From positions 8,220,501-8,284,500 of the forward strand of contig JAWHQI010000099.1 of the NCBI GenBank assembly GCA_033032865.1: 64,000 nt of DNA, in the 5' to 3' direction. The DNA comes from Dactylorhiza incarnata. Its lineage: Eukaryota; Streptophyta; Magnoliopsida; Asparagales; Orchidaceae. The notes beneath the pieces are model-generated. The model was given only the letters and a program-made list of their open reading frames with translations. It searched no databases and was not told the origin of the DNA. Positions 54,056-64,000 of this stretch are shown in pieces; the stretch's first letter is position 1, and each line of letters opens with the position of its first letter. Made by a program: the position numbers and the translations under genes.

Positions 54056-55705
54056 TGATGAGTCCTCATCATATACACTTTTATGGACTCATCTGGGCCG
54101 TTTAGTTAGTCATTTCACTGCACTTTAGCCCTGTTTTAGTTCATATTTGATATCCCATGCTAGGTGCACCTTTTGGCCCATTTTGGTGTGATTTCATGTT
54201 GATTTTCATTAGTAGTTTTCATGCATTGTTCGGTGCCACTTTTAGTGGCCGGATTGGTGGTTGTACGCTAGAACAGGAGTCGTGCAGGTGTTTCCGGTGC
54301 AATTCTGCACAGGAACACAGCGCACGATCACTGGTTCTATTGCGCACGACCACTGGTCGTGCGCCACTGATCGTGTGCACTTAACGCTTTTTTCATAAGT
54401 TCTGTTTGGTGTAATGCGCACGATCATCAACTCCAGCGCGCACGACCACCGGTCGTGCGCCACTGCTCGTGCGCACTGACCATTAATTTTTAAGTTCTGT
54501 TTCATCTATTGCGCACGACCACTGACGCTAGTGCGCACGACCATCGGTCGTGCGCCACTGGTCGTGCGAACATGTTATTTTGTAATTTCCGCCTTGCAGG
54601 TTCTGTCCAGGCAGAGCGCACGATCACAGGATTCCAGTGCGCACGACCAATGGTCGTGCGCCACTGACCGTGCGCACTGTTTAATTCCAGCGCCTATAAA
54701 TTCCCTGCTCGCGATTTTAGGTCATAATCCCCCGCTTTCTTCCGCCGTTTTCCGCCTGGTTTGGTCCGACTTCGCCCCTCCATCGTCGCCCACCTTAGGG
54801 AGGATCTCCGGGCTTGTTCTTCACGCCAATCTTGAGCCGGAGTTTCCTCTCGGCCTCCTCCTTCATCCAAGAGCTCCAAAGGAAGACCTAGCCGCTATCT
54901 CCATCGAGCAAGAGGAAGTTGGCAACCTCCACCGGATCGTGACACGAAGAAGACGGGTCCATTGGAGAGTCGTGACAGCTCTCTCTACCCCGGACGTAGT
55001 TGTGGACCGAGCTTGGACGCGGATTGACAACCCGGCGATTCCAACCGTGAATCTTCAACGAGCCTTCGGATTCGGTCGATTTCTTGCCTTGTTCTCCTTT
55101 TATTGATGTATTTGCAACTAGATCTAACATTATGATGAAGTGTATTTTGATTAAATAACATTTTTACTTGATTATGTCTATGTGATTTAGTATTTTTGTT
55201 TATATTATTGAGGTGCGCCTTGTGGTGTGGTTTGTTGGTTGTCCGGTGCCGCACTAGCAATTGCTAGTGGCGTGCTTGGTGAAGAGGTGCTTGCGACCCT
55301 CAATCCGTAAGCCTACTCGCCCATCCGCCTACCGAAGCGTGGCATCGCGGCCCGTATTCCATTCGCCTAACGAAGCATCGCGCTCAAGGCCTGCATAGTT
55401 CGACTCCGTTAGCCTACTCGTCCATCCGCCCTTTCGACGCAGCGCGCTCAAGGCCTGCCTAGTCTCCATCCCGCCAAGCGAAGCTTTGCATAGCGGCATT
55501 GCATAGGAGTAGTTGATAGCTTTTATTTTGTTTTCCAAAAGCCAACCCAACTCCTCCGCATTCCATCCACGTTAAGGACTTCAATCTCAAGTCCTTCCTC
55601 GAAACCTAACTCCACCTTACTGTGTTCCTCAAGAGACCGACACTCGGGGATTTTCCCCATTATTATTACTTGCGCGACCGGTGCACTTGCCGAATCATCG
55701 TATCA
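54056..55705 (+). repeat. RLG-X 3' LTR (complete, 1650 bp)
   Basis: TGATGAGTCC to CGTATCA; the terminal TGAT and ATCA are inverted. It is preceded by the PPT and followed directly by RLG-K sequence starting GACAACC. Confidence 0.93.
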
Positions 55706-56027
55706 GACAACCAATCCATACCCAAAATCACATCAAAGTCTTCTAGGTCCAAAGGGCAACTTCGGACGCACTGATTCGAGGATACCAAATCACCAGAAGG
55801 GAACTTAATGAGGAACGAATCGCTGCCCATCTTAGGGGACAAACAGTGACGATCGACGAAATCCCTTGCTACGAACGAATGGGTAGCACCAGAATCGAAC
55901 AGAACATGCGTCCAACGATTCTTTACCTTAAATATCCCTATAAGCGTGAAAAAGAAACTAGTCTAATACAGCGAAACTAAAAGGAATCAAGACTAAGCAG
56001 CTGGCTTAAGGTCTAACCTGCGATCAC

Positions 56028-57169
56028 TTAGGTCGAAGACTGCGCTTGCTCCTGGGTTAACACGTTCAGCTTTCCTCTTCCTTTATCCTGATGCTGCGGC
56101 GGCGACAAGGCTCGAAGCGGAACTGGCTGCAATGGGGGTTGAACTAGCGGGCATTGAAACTTCAAGTGCCCCTTCTGTCCGCACTGGAAGCAGACTTTAT
56201 CTTTGGTCAACCACTGGGCCACATCATGCCCCTTCCACTTGCACAACGGGAAGAGCACCTCTCCCTTTAGAGCACCCTGAATTGCCAGCACTCGCTGCTG
56301 CTTTTGAACTCCTTTCCTCTTGAAACACCTCTCAACTAGATGGCCTGAGCGGCCACAGAAATTGCAGACCTCACCACCTCCTTTCTTCAAGACCAAGGCA
56401 GGCGCACCAGAATTTCCTTCTTCTCCAGCCTTTCTCTTTCCCTTCTTCACCATTGATCCTCGATTCTTGGCATTATCAATTGCCTCAACCTTCAGTGCTG
56501 CCTCTACTACCTCGACGTACTTCTCCGACCTATACGCACTAGCCAGCTGCTGGATATCACTGCGGAGACCACCCATAAATCTCTTTACTCTTCCTTCTTC
56601 CGAGGCTACCAGGGCCGGAGCAAACCTGCTCAACTTGCAAAACTCAATCTCATACTCGCTCACCGAGAGCTGCCTTTGCTTCAGATGCAGGAAATCATTC
56701 ATTAACCGGTTTTGCTCTACCGACGGCAAAAACTTTCTTAACAACATTCCTTTAAAGGCTTCCCACGAATAGCCTTCGGAAAGGTCTTCCTTCTCCCTCA
56801 ACCACCAACTTTTGCGAGACCCTTAAGCTGGTACGCGGCAACCATCACCTTCTGATCCACGGTGATTCCTGAATACGAGAACATCTCTTCCATGGCTATA
56901 AGCCAATTGTTTAAGGCCACGAAGTCGGCTCGACCGTCATACGATGGAGGACCCAACCTTTGAAAGTGCGAAATGAAATTCATTTCTGGAGGTATCGCTA
57001 CTGGGGGTACCAAGGGAGCAGGAGGAGTAGGTACTGTCTGTCCTACTACGGGGTCCTGCACTACGGGTTGCTGCCTAGCACCGGCAGACAACAACGCCTC
57101 AACTTGCAATTGCATCGCAACCATCTGCCTAGTCAGAGCCTCATTGCTCCGGCGCAGACTCTCGATCAA
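56028..57169 (-). pseudogene. RLG-K gag, copy 2
   Basis: Same two segments and same frame break as copy 1. One amino-acid difference (Pro for Leu in QPVPLRALSP) and very few base changes. Identical damage shows the duplication came after the break. Confidence 0.92.
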
Positions 57170-57905
57170 AGCTTCACTCTGCGCTCCCGATGACTCGCCC
57201 TCTGACTGGGGAGTCGACCTAGTCGCGGCTCGCTTGCGCGCGATCTCTACTAATATGCATACACCTATAATTAAAACTTAACCTTACACTAGAACTACAC
57301 TGCTTGGTTCAGAACATACATGTACAGATACTTGCCATTGCTTCCACCTTGCTCTGGGATTTTCATTATGATATGCTAAATTCGGGAACGATACTACATC
57401 GTCCCTCTTGACTCATGTGCAAAGGGCATGAATGCATGAATTTTCTGTTCATTTGAAATCATGGGTGTACGTGTGTCATCATATAAGTCTTTAACTTCGC
57501 ACGTGTGCTTATGCAATACTATGTAATGTATGTTATGCTATGCTTTCTAAAAAAGTCCGTAATGCATGTTATGAGCGGCGTACACATGAAATATTATGCA
57601 TCCCATACTACATAATATTGCATGTAACGAAAAAGCAAAACGTGCTAATGGGCATCCATGTGATGATGGTTATGCATCCCATACTACATAACCGTCACAT
57701 GTTGCCTCCTATGGTGGATCAATACACAGACACATATTATGCATCCCATACTACATAATATGCTCCATATACTTCTTATCATGCTATGAGTGTAGAGTTC
57801 ATGCTTCGGCCAAGACGTATTGATGACACATCGGTGTGTATGAAATTAAACCAAAACAACTACTATATCAGAATTTGTTGCCCGACCGACCTGTCGAACA
57901 ACCTA
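57170..57905. other. RLG-K 5' untranslated region, copy 2
   Basis: Copy of 47966-48701, including the ATTATGCATCCCATACTACA-type repeats. No gene is present. The PBS follows at 57906-57917. Confidence 0.55.
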
Positions 57906-57919
57906 GCTCTGATACCAAC

Positions 57920-60751
57920 TGTCACAACCCACATTTTCTCCAAATTTAGGAATATAAGAGTAAGTGATAATACGCGTCATGATGCCACGTCATGCAGGAG
58001 ACAACTGCAGATGCTCAGGCGGAAACCTATTACTTATTTAATCAAAACATGTTCACATGATAGATCATCATTTGAAATCATTTATGAGGGTTTGGGGTAA
58101 GAACTGTGTCTCTCAGTTCGTGGATCAATTAGTCCACCGTGAAAATATACGTAATTATAGCGGAAAATACTTGATTTAGTTCACTTAAGGTCCTAAATGC
58201 ACGTGATGACATGACATAAAGTAAATGATATGCACATATCTAGGCATAGTATAAGTATAGAAAATATATTTAGGCGACTTTAAAGATATGGATTTCAGTT
58301 AAAAGGAATGCAATGAGGATGAAAGAAAAGTCATTTTATAACTATAATGCACCTAGACATAAATCATTCCCCAAAGAGCAAGATACACAAGATCTAAAAA
58401 GTAGTAGCATTTAACTGGAAAGTAAGCTATAAAGTATCAAAGGGCACAACGGGCATCAACAACCTGAAACTAACCTGTTGGCTCCAAACTAGCATGTATG
58501 AACACAAGAAGACAACTAACCACAACTACATAGCAGCAGCGGGGTAAATTAGCAACTAAAACTCCCGGAGACTCCTGGCTACACCACTAGCAGCTAAGGC
58601 TCTGAACCCGAGGCATTCAATAAAACAAAGAACGCCTCAGCAAGGGAATTACAAGTGGCAGAAAACAAGCAGAAAAGTAAATAAGGCATAAGGGGTACCA
58701 ACCCAAGCCATATTTACCAAAAGAGAAGCTCCAAACAAAGAACTAAGCAAAGCACCAAGTGCACCAAATACAATAAAGAGGAACAAGCAAAGTTCATTTA
58801 TCTTGTTAACTTTATTTAAAGAGACTGATCAGCTCAAATTAAACGGGGGCGGTCCTTTATCCACTGCCACCCAAAGCCAAAAAATGGGTGTGGGTTTCTA
58901 TCCCCAACCACCCAAACACGGCCCACGGGACCACAGGCCAAGCCTGCGGTTCACCACAAAAATGGCCACGGTGCAAGGCTACAACACTCCCCACTGTCCC
59001 CCCAAAACACGACCCACCATGCAAGGACAAAGGAAGTGGTCTTATTAATTAATTCCTTTTAATTATGGCATGGGACGAAGCCCGAGAAAAAAACACTCAC
59101 CAGGATACCCTAAGGATAGGGCCAAAAATGAAGTAAACACTGCACAAGACGATTCATAAGAGAAGACATAAGTCATTTAACCACAATGGGTATAGGATTT
59201 CGAAGAGGAGAAGTAATCATGATAAAAGGCACAAAACAAACACTGATAATACCCCTGTACACTTTAGAAGATTCAAAGTTCCAAGAGAGGGAAGAGGACC
59301 GAGACATAACTCACATACTTAGGAGTGGACAAGCATTTCTTGAGAAGGAGAAGGCATTTCTCGAGGAATGAAGGGTAGCAACCTGAACATGTCTCAGGAA
59401 ATAGAGGAGTAGATTAGGCATTTCTCGAGAGCTAAGGGGCCAACACAGGGTTTCTAGAGAACTAAAGGGCAGACATAAGGATTTCTCAAAAAGTATAGGA
59501 CAGACACAAAGGTTTCTCGAGAATTCCCAAAACAGGAAACAATAATTTCTCGAGAAATCAAAGCAGGAGAAGCCATCTCTCGAGAAATCCCCAAGCAGGA
59601 AAAACATGATTTCTCGAGAAATCAAGGTAGGGTCATGCTGATTTTCCGAGAGATTAAAGGCAGGGTTAAGCTTATTTTTCGAGAAATTAAAGGCAGGGTC
59701 ATGCTTTCTCGAAAAATAAAAGGGCAGGGTCAATGATTTCTTGAGAAATCCAAGGCAGGAGGAAACCACAAAATGAAGGAATTCAAGTGGGGGGGGAGAT
59801 CAAAACGACACGACCAAAAAACACAAGCCAAGACAAACCAAGAATGCATAACCACAGAAAACAGAAATTCCACCAAAAAGGGAGAGGGGGAAGAAAGCCA
59901 CTTGCCTTAAACCTTGCAAACTCGAAGATCTCCGCTCCAAAAGTTATGGATCGGCCAAGAACTCACCGAGCACGAAATCCTGAAACTTTTCGGATCGAAA
60001 AGAGGAATTAGGTCACTACCATAACTCGAAAAATTCCACGAACGGGAAAAGCTTACCACTAGAATGAAGATCCCGCCGAGAGCTTTCCAAATCTACTCTC
60101 CAAACGCGATTCCGACTACTACAACCCTCGAATCGCCGGCTAGAAGCTCCACGACACGCTGCTCTCGCTCTCTCGCCAGACAGAACTCTAGGTCGGCCGA
60201 AAGGGGAAGGAGATGAAAAGTTAAAACCTAAGCTTAAAGTATAAATACTTAAGCCTCCAGGAGTTCGTCGAACTCAGCCACTCGATCGTCGAACGCAGCT
60301 CGCCACTCGTTCGTCGAACTCAGCCACTCGTTCGTCGAACGCAGCTCGCCACTCGTTCGTCGAACGCAGCCCCTCTGTCGTTCGTCGAACGCAGCCCCTC
60401 TGTCGTTCATCGAACGCAGCCCCTATGTCGTTCATTGAACGCAGCCCCTCTGCCATTTGTCGAATGCAGCTCCTCTGTCGTTCGTTGAATGCAGCCCCTC
60501 TGCCATTCGTCGAACGCAGCTCCTCTTCAGAATGCCGAACACAGAGCCAGGGAAATATAATGAATGCGATAATTACACAAATAATCTCCCATAACTCGAA
60601 CCAACGTGAAATCTCAGACGCTCGATCCAAATTACACACTTTAACTAGTCTAAGGCCCAAAACTAAACCTGGCGAGCTGACGTAACGTCCAAAAGCCAAA
60701 ATTATGTTACATCCGCCACATAAATAATTAACGGAAATCAGGGGCGTTACA
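57920..60751 (-). repeat. RLG-K 5' LTR, complete (2832 bp)
   Basis: TGTCACAACCC to GGGGCGTTACA. On the minus strand it reads TGTAACGCCCC to GTGACA. The TATA box (minus) is at 60240-60247, with the GTTCGTCGAAC array at 60262-60540 upstream and the TTTCTCGAGAAAT array at 59335-59750 downstream. Length and ends fit Tekay-type chromoviruses. Confidence 0.92.
60262..60540. promoter_or_regulatory. GTTCGTCGAACGCAG array, RLG-K 5' LTR
   Basis: About eleven copies of the unit seen at 35728-35990, some mutated at CG (GTTCATTGAAC, TTTGTCGAATG). Confidence 0.85.
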
Positions 60752-60969
60752 ACAGTGCCCAGCAGTGTTCCTGATTTGAAGAAGTGCTCAGCTCAATGAT
60801 AAGTGCAAGTTGTATTTAATGTCATGTCTAGTTCATGCATGCAGAGATGAGACAATATGTCCAGTACTTCAACAGCCTGCCTAAGTATAATATCGTCGAA
60901 AAAGGTAGGACATATCGTTGACAAGTCCAGGCACATCGTTGAGATGACGGGTAAAGCAAACGCTGAGAC

Positions 60970-61690
60970 TTGGCGAGTTCGTAGAACGCAGAATGCAGTT
61001 CGTCGAACACAGAATGCAGTTTGTCGAACGCAGAATGAAGTTCGTCGAATGAAGAGACAGGACAGAAGCAAACGCCGAGACTTTGCAAGTTCGTCGAACG
61101 AAGAGTGAAGTTCGTTGAACAAAGAATGAAGTTCGTCGAACAAAGAGACGGGATAGAAGAATGAAGTTCGTCGAACGCTGAGACGGGACAGAAGAATGAA
61201 GTTCGTCAAACACAAAGACGGGACAGAATAATGAAGCTCATTGAACGCAGTGAAGACATGAAGATATCAAAGGAAGGAATGTCGTCGAAAAGATGCAGTA
61301 TCGTCGACATCAACAAAGTAGCCTTGTCGTCGAGAAGAACAGACATCGTCATAAAGAAGGCATGACGTCGAGAAGACTGAAGAAGGACAGCTGAAGACAA
61401 GCAGTTGCTAAAGCATAGTCTGTCGACATGATATCGCTCATGTCGTTGAAAGAGCATAGTGATTACGACGCCAGTTTGCAAGAAAGAAGATCACGACGAC
61501 ACAGTCAGAGATTGCATATCGTCGTATATGCAGAAACGCTGGGATGTCACGTATCGTCGAGATATCAACGTCAGATGCAGAAGCTAGAAGACTTGAAGAT
61601 CCACCAAGGCCTAAGGCATCGACAAAGTCCCGTCGTCGATATATTATCCATGTCGTCGTAATAGTGGAAATATCGTCGAGACAGATTCAA
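60970..61690. promoter_or_regulatory. TTCGTCGAAC and TCGTCGA array, RLC-E U3
   Basis: About nine AGTTCGTCGAACGCAGAATG-like units interleaved with GAGACGGGACAGAAG, the reverse complement of the RLC-B U3 unit. They are followed by at least eight looser TCGTCGA or CGTCGTA sites. Confidence 0.78.
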
Positions 61691-61815
61691 ATGTTGCGGA
61701 CGCGCTATCAACATTTAATGCCGCCGCCTGATTGTCCAATCAGCGCGTGCTCTTAAGGAATGGGCGTTTGACATTAAAGGACATCATAAGTGACCGTTAA
61801 GCGGCTCATCAGTCC

Positions 61816-61822
61816 TATAAAA
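61816..61822 (+). promoter_or_regulatory. RLC-E LTR TATA box
   Basis: TATAAAA in CCTATAAAATGGG, after the repeat array. Confidence 0.65.
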
Positions 61823-62159
61823 TGGGAACAGTGATTCCCTAGAAAAAAGAAGGTGAGAGATAAGAACAAAAAAGAATCCCATCGTTACTTCTCAATACAA
61901 TAGTACATTTTGCGGAGAAGAAGAAGAACAAGTAGAGAACAAGAATCAAGCGTTCTCAGAAGAATCAGTCATCTCCATCGACTGATAAGAAGCCGTTCCT
62001 CATCAGGCTAAGAGTAGAGATTGAAGAAGAACTGTGCTTTCAAGATCTGAATCATAAACATCTTCTTCAACCTCAAGAAGTCGATCTCCATCAGGTTAAG
62101 TTGCCGATCTTCATCAGGCAGAAGAAATAGTGTTTGTTACTCTAAACCTTTTATTGTTG

Positions 62160-62510
62160 TAAGGCTTGAGGGCCTAAGTGTCTAGCTTGAGGCCTGGAGA
62201 GCTGTGAGTCTTGAGGGCCAGGGTAGTGGACTTGCGGGTCCGGTTTTGTCTAGCTTGAGGGCTGGAGAGTTGTGAGGCTTGAGTGTCAGGGCAGTGGACT
62301 TGCGGGTTCGATATTGTCGAGCTTGAGGGCTTGGGTGCAGTAAGGGCTTGCGGGCCTAGGCTGTAGGCACAGAACTTGTGGGTCTGTGTTGTGTGGGGTG
62401 TGCCTGAGTGTTGAGCTTGTGGGCTCGGGTGTAGTAGGGGCCTGCGGGCCTAGGCTGTAGGACTTGCGGGTCCGTGTTGTAAGGCATGCGGGCCTGAAGA
62501 TTTGGCGGAG
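62160..62510. repeat. Degenerate CTTG(A/C)GGGCC repeat in transcribed LTR part
   Basis: About fifteen degenerate copies of GCTTGAGGGCCTA, ACTTGCGGGTCC and GGGCTTGCGGGCCTAGG, spaced 20-35 bases apart, downstream of the TATA box. Confidence 0.75.
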
Positions 62511-62742
62511 TTTGTCGAGCCTAGCATACTGCTAGGTAGGCGCATAGGGAAAGAGGACTACTCAAGACACCCGGTCTTGAGGAACCTCTATAGATCACTG
62601 TGTGCTTTTCTGTGTTGTGATTTATAACTTATAGATCTATTAATCAGAAATCAAGAAAACCTAAAGGGGATAATATAATTTGAAAAACCTATTCACCCCC
62701 CCCCCCCTCTAGGTGATAAGTTGACACCCAATAAACAACAAG

Positions 62743-62754
62743 TGGTATCAAAGC
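62743..62754 (+). other. RLC-E primer binding site, one mismatch
   Basis: TGGTATCAAAGC, two bases from the LTR. It differs from the initiator Met-tRNA complement by A for G at position 9. Confidence 0.82.
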
Positions 62755-62759
62755 AAGGT

Positions 62760-64000
62760 TGTTCAAAGAAAAGCTTAACAGCTTGAACAGATCTGCACTT
62801 GGGTGTTCATTCATCATAGCTGTGGAATCAAAAATAGTTATTTGCTCTAAGGAGAACTTTGCCCTTTGGACAGTAAGAGCAAGAATATACATGGAGGCTA
62901 TGGACCCTAGAATGTTCCAAATTGTTTAAGAAGGGCCTTATGTCCCCAAGATTGTGTCCAAGAAAATGACTGAAGATGAGATCATCCTAGTCAACTTGGA
63001 CAAGGAAGCCAAAAAAATTGTAGTTGGTGCAATTGACATCTCAACATTTCAGAAGCTGGCTCACTGCATAACAACAAAAGAGATGTGGGACTCTCTGACG
63101 GTCCTTATGGAAGGATCAAAAGAAGAAAGAAGCAAAGCAGCTAAGAAGAAAGTCAGAACATTGAGTGACAGTGACTCAAGCTGTTCAGAATCAGAAGAGA
63201 AGACTTAGTTTGGGCTGACTTTCCTATCTGAGTTAGAGGAAGAAATCCAGGATGAAGCCTCACCTGAACAGGTATGCATAAGGGCTCCTCTATCTACATC
63301 AGACTCATAATCGGAGACAAGCTCATCTAGAAATGATGACTGGTCCAAGTCATACAATGATCTTCTAGAATATGTCAAGATGCTCAAGATGTTGTGTAAG
63401 GAGCAGGATGCAAAGATCTCCTATCTTCAAGCAAGAAATCTTGATCTCTCATAGAAAGAAGAAAAACTAACTCTATAGAATGCAGAGTTTTGTCAACTCA
63501 AAAAGGACTTCAAGGAAAGCTCCAACCTTGACTTGAAAAGTAAATTTGGGAAAACACTGTAGGAATTGATTGAGAGCAAGGAGCTGTGCTGCTCACTAAC
63601 CAGAGAAGTGGTTCTTCTGAAGAAGGACAAAATTCAGCCCAAAGTCCTGAAATACAAGAATGACAACACCAAAAGGGTGGAGGATAAACTCCCCTTTGTA
63701 GTGAGGCCTGTGGCAAGCTCCTCCAAACCATAGACCTCTCCTCCACTGGTCAATGGTTGCTGCTCCACTCAAAGAAGGGAGTAGGGATGCTTCAAGGAAG
63801 ACAGATCAGGCAGACCCTATGGGATGAAGGCTAGCTTGAGGAAGGTAATCTCACCCTCCAACAAGAATGCTGGGCAATCCAATCTTGGGTATCTCAAGAA
63901 TGGGAGCTCCACAAGTGGAGCAAAGAACATGCCAAAAATCTCATGGGTACCTTATGGAAGGATGGCCACAAGGAGGCATGAAGTTACTGGGTCTACAGAA
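62760..64000 (+). pseudogene. RLC-E gag remnant
   Basis: One frame, with several TAA/TAG stops, reads SKENFALWTVRARIYMEAMD, then VGAIDISTFQKLAHCITTKE and MWDSLTVLMEG, like RLC-B gag. It then jumps to a Ser/Asp-rich linker, so the middle of the UBN2 domain is missing. The remainder (RNDDWSKSYNDLLEYVKMLK and on) is the coiled-coil part. It continues past the window end. Confidence 0.82.

Larger units (their letters stand above)
49541..55705 (+). mobile_element. RLG-X: Athila-like non-autonomous element, 5' LTR truncated
   Basis: Right LTR 54056-55705 (TGATGAGTCC to CGTATCA, 1650 bp) and left LTR 49541-50925, which lacks its first 266 bases. The PBS is complementary to Asp-tRNA, as in Athila-type elements. 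The interior has one ORF (zinc-knuckle protein) and no gag core, protease, RT or integrase. The LTR copies differ at about seven positions in 1385, so the insertion is young. Confidence 0.88.
55705..58738. repeat. Segmental duplication, arm 2
   Basis: Second copy of 46501-49534. It starts at the RLG-X right boundary and continues without a break into the rest of the RLG-K LTR, so this arm is the one in native context on its right side. Confidence 0.93.
60752..62740 (+). repeat. RLC-E 5' LTR (left limit uncertain)
   Basis: Contains TTCGTCGAAC-type repeats (60970-61250), many TCGTCGA sites (61260-61690), a TATA box at 61816-61822, a degenerate repeat (62160-62510), a C run at 62696-62707 and the terminus ACAACA at 62740. 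Confidence 0.75.
60752..64000 (+). mobile_element. RLC-E: decayed copia, 5' part, runs off window
   Basis: LTR sequence up to 62740 followed by a PBS and a gag pseudogene on the plus strand. The LTR start is not recognisable next to RLG-K, so RLG-K may have inserted in it. The gag and the LTR repeat wording relate it to RLC-B. Confidence 0.8.

Overview
The window is plant nuclear DNA that I read as wholly transposable-element sequence. I find no host gene, tRNA, rRNA, CRISPR or prokaryotic feature. The signs of an angiosperm are Ty1/copia and Ty3/gypsy LTR retrotransposons primed by initiator-Met or Asp tRNA, SIRE-, Tat-, Athila- and Tekay-like families, plant-style GT-AG introns and TATA boxes, and decay patterns expected from CG/CHG methylation. 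The nesting suggests (peri)centromeric or intercalary heterochromatin of a large-genome species. I cannot name the species. Labels such as RLC-A and RLG-T are working names used only here.

Layout. 1-10693: RLC-A, a SIRE-like copia on the minus strand; its 3' LTR is cut by the window edge and it carries a spliced gene on the opposite strand. 10694-34825: the oldest unit, RLG-O, a degraded gypsy element on the plus strand, broken into three pieces by two insertions. The first insertion is RLC-B (11957-24680, copia, minus, TSD CTTTG), which itself contains RLG-T (14584-20064, Tat-like, plus, TSD GTCAA). RLG-T has gag-protease only, plus a three-exon antisense gene. The second insertion is RLC-C (25482-33719, copia, minus), a pol-less relative of RLC-A whose gag is split by a solo LTR (31470-32503, TSD GTTTT). 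34826-49534: RLG-K, a Tekay-like chromovirus (minus), with RLC-D (38329-45435, Tork-like copia, minus, TSD CCGAC) in its RNase H region; RLC-D in turn contains a 966-bp LTR-like fold-back (39547-40512). 49541-55705: RLG-X, an Athila-like non-autonomous element coding only a double zinc-knuckle protein. 55705-60751: a near-identical second copy of 3.03 kb of RLG-K plus its complete 2.8-kb LTR. 60752-64000: RLC-E, a decayed copia (plus) running off the window.

What stands out. (1) Every LTR family here, copia or gypsy, carries an array of a short CG-containing inverted repeat just upstream of its TATA box. The motif is family-specific in some families; five share the core TTCGTCGA. (2) Two unrelated elements (RLC-A copia and RLG-T gypsy) each carry a complete-looking antisense gene with its own TATA box and introns. 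In RLC-A the palindromes that mark the LTR also sit just before that gene's TATA box, inside its leader intron and just after its stop codon. A testable reading is that the antisense genes encode DNA-binding or anti-silencing factors acting on the element's own palindromes, as VANC proteins do for VANDAL transposons. That is inference only. (3) RLG-K/RLG-X form a chimeric tandem duplication that keeps both the filled and the empty insertion site.
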